Under the pieces are notes generated by a model that was not told where the DNA came from, ran no database searches, and was given only the letters and a program-made list of their open reading frames with translations. A stretch of DNA of 64,000 nucleotides from Flavobacterium columnare NBRC 100251 = ATCC 23463 (GTDB lineage Bacteria; Bacteroidota; Bacteroidia; Flavobacteriales; Flavobacteriaceae): contig NZ_PCMX01000016.1 in NCBI RefSeq assembly GCF_002530675.1, positions 34,776-98,775 on the forward strand, given 5' to 3'. The position numbers and the translations under genes are program-made. The first letter of the stretch is position 1, and the number at the start of each line of letters is the position of its first letter. This document shows positions 63,943-64,000 of this stretch, one piece after another.

Positions 63943-63979
63943 TCATTTTAATTTTACTAGAATAATTTATAATTTTAGG

Positions 63980-64000
63980 TATGCCAAAGAAAATTCAAAT
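63980..64000 (+). CDS. Possible start of a gene cut by the window end
   Basis: ATG at 63980 opens MPKKIQ, preceded by a TAATTTTA sequence that resembles a -7 box. Only seven codons are visible, so neither reality nor identity can be judged. Confidence 0.25.

Larger units (their letters stand above)
63430..64000. other. 571-base end region
   Basis: Very AT-rich sequence, an IS982-type transposase fragment on the minus strand (63718-63942), and a possible gene start at 63980. Nothing was recognised in 63430-63717. Confidence 0.65.

Noticed and set aside
1..64000. tRNA or rRNA genes, CRISPR arrays, prophage or defence islands
   Set aside because: No T-loop consensus, regular spacer array, phage structural gene or known defence gene was recognised on either strand by reading; a computed scan (tRNAscan-SE, CRISPR finder) could confirm this.

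Overview
The window is AT-rich chromosomal DNA from a member of the Bacteroidota, most likely a Flavobacteriaceae species close to Flavobacterium. The evidence is consistent throughout: a Bat (aerotolerance) operon, a secreted protease with a type IX secretion C-terminal domain, many families largely confined to this phylum (DUF2480, DUF3078, DUF4270, DUF4271, DUF4296, IPExxxVDY), Bacteroidota-type -7 boxes (TAnnTTTG) before transcription units, and no obvious Shine-Dalgarno sequences. No rRNA, tRNA, CRISPR array or prophage was seen.

Layout. 1-8296: a Bat-type operon, entered inside a DUF58 gene, then a BatD-like membrane protein, BatA, BatB, BatC, BatD and BatE. A 5'-truncated four-helix-bundle (S23/IVP) gene sits inside it. 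8567-12214: a serine hydrolase and two polytopic membrane proteins. 12277-16364: sufS, a lipoprotein, sufE, a SufT/MIP18-type gene, DUF2480 and DUF3078 (Fe-S assembly), without sufBCD next to it. 16365-19890: bioD-bioA lying between two inverted copies of a short interspersed repeat. 19912-28383: IPExxxVDY plus pyruvate kinase, DNA polymerase IV, a CYTH protein, an RlpA protein, a small membrane protein, a two-domain OlsF-like acyltransferase, exonuclease III and an OmpA-family lipoprotein. 28478-38778: an aldo/keto reductase, then a long leftward run: panC, panD, a flippase-like membrane protein, a probable pseudo-esterase, radA, a HEMIH zinc-motif protein, a GT51 transglycosylase with a long N-terminal extension, and a DUF4139 protein. 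38886-43183: a truncated starch-synthase-like gene, DUF4270 and glmS. 43247-50004: an S9 peptidase, a 1076-residue reprolysin-like T9SS cargo protease, and tyrS. 50499-56707: an NAD-dependent epimerase, DUF4296, dihydroorotase, a GT2 polyprenol-P-mannose synthase type enzyme, DUF4271, hemD and an enoyl-CoA hydratase. 57036-63429: a nicotinamide riboside kinase (NadR-type) fused to DUF4301 with pnuC, ahcY, a phosphopantetheinyl transferase and a GGGP/heptaprenylglyceryl-phosphate synthase. 63430-64000: an IS982-type transposase fragment and the possible start of another gene.

How the genes work together. Most of the window is housekeeping: cell-envelope quality and biogenesis (Bat, GT51, glmS, RlpA, OmpA), cofactors (biotin, pantothenate, NAD salvage, haem, Fe-S), pyrimidine and methyl-cycle enzymes, and DNA repair (radA, dinB, xth). 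The least explained items are the NR-kinase-DUF4301 fusion, which ties a domain of unknown function to NAD salvage; the truncated GT5-like protein without its sugar-nucleotide loop; the extended GT51 protein; and a diverged family of short (about 110-175 bp) inverted-repeat elements present in five intergenic places. I see no obvious new defence or mobile system; the NAD-salvage fusion and the interspersed repeats are the best candidates for something undescribed.
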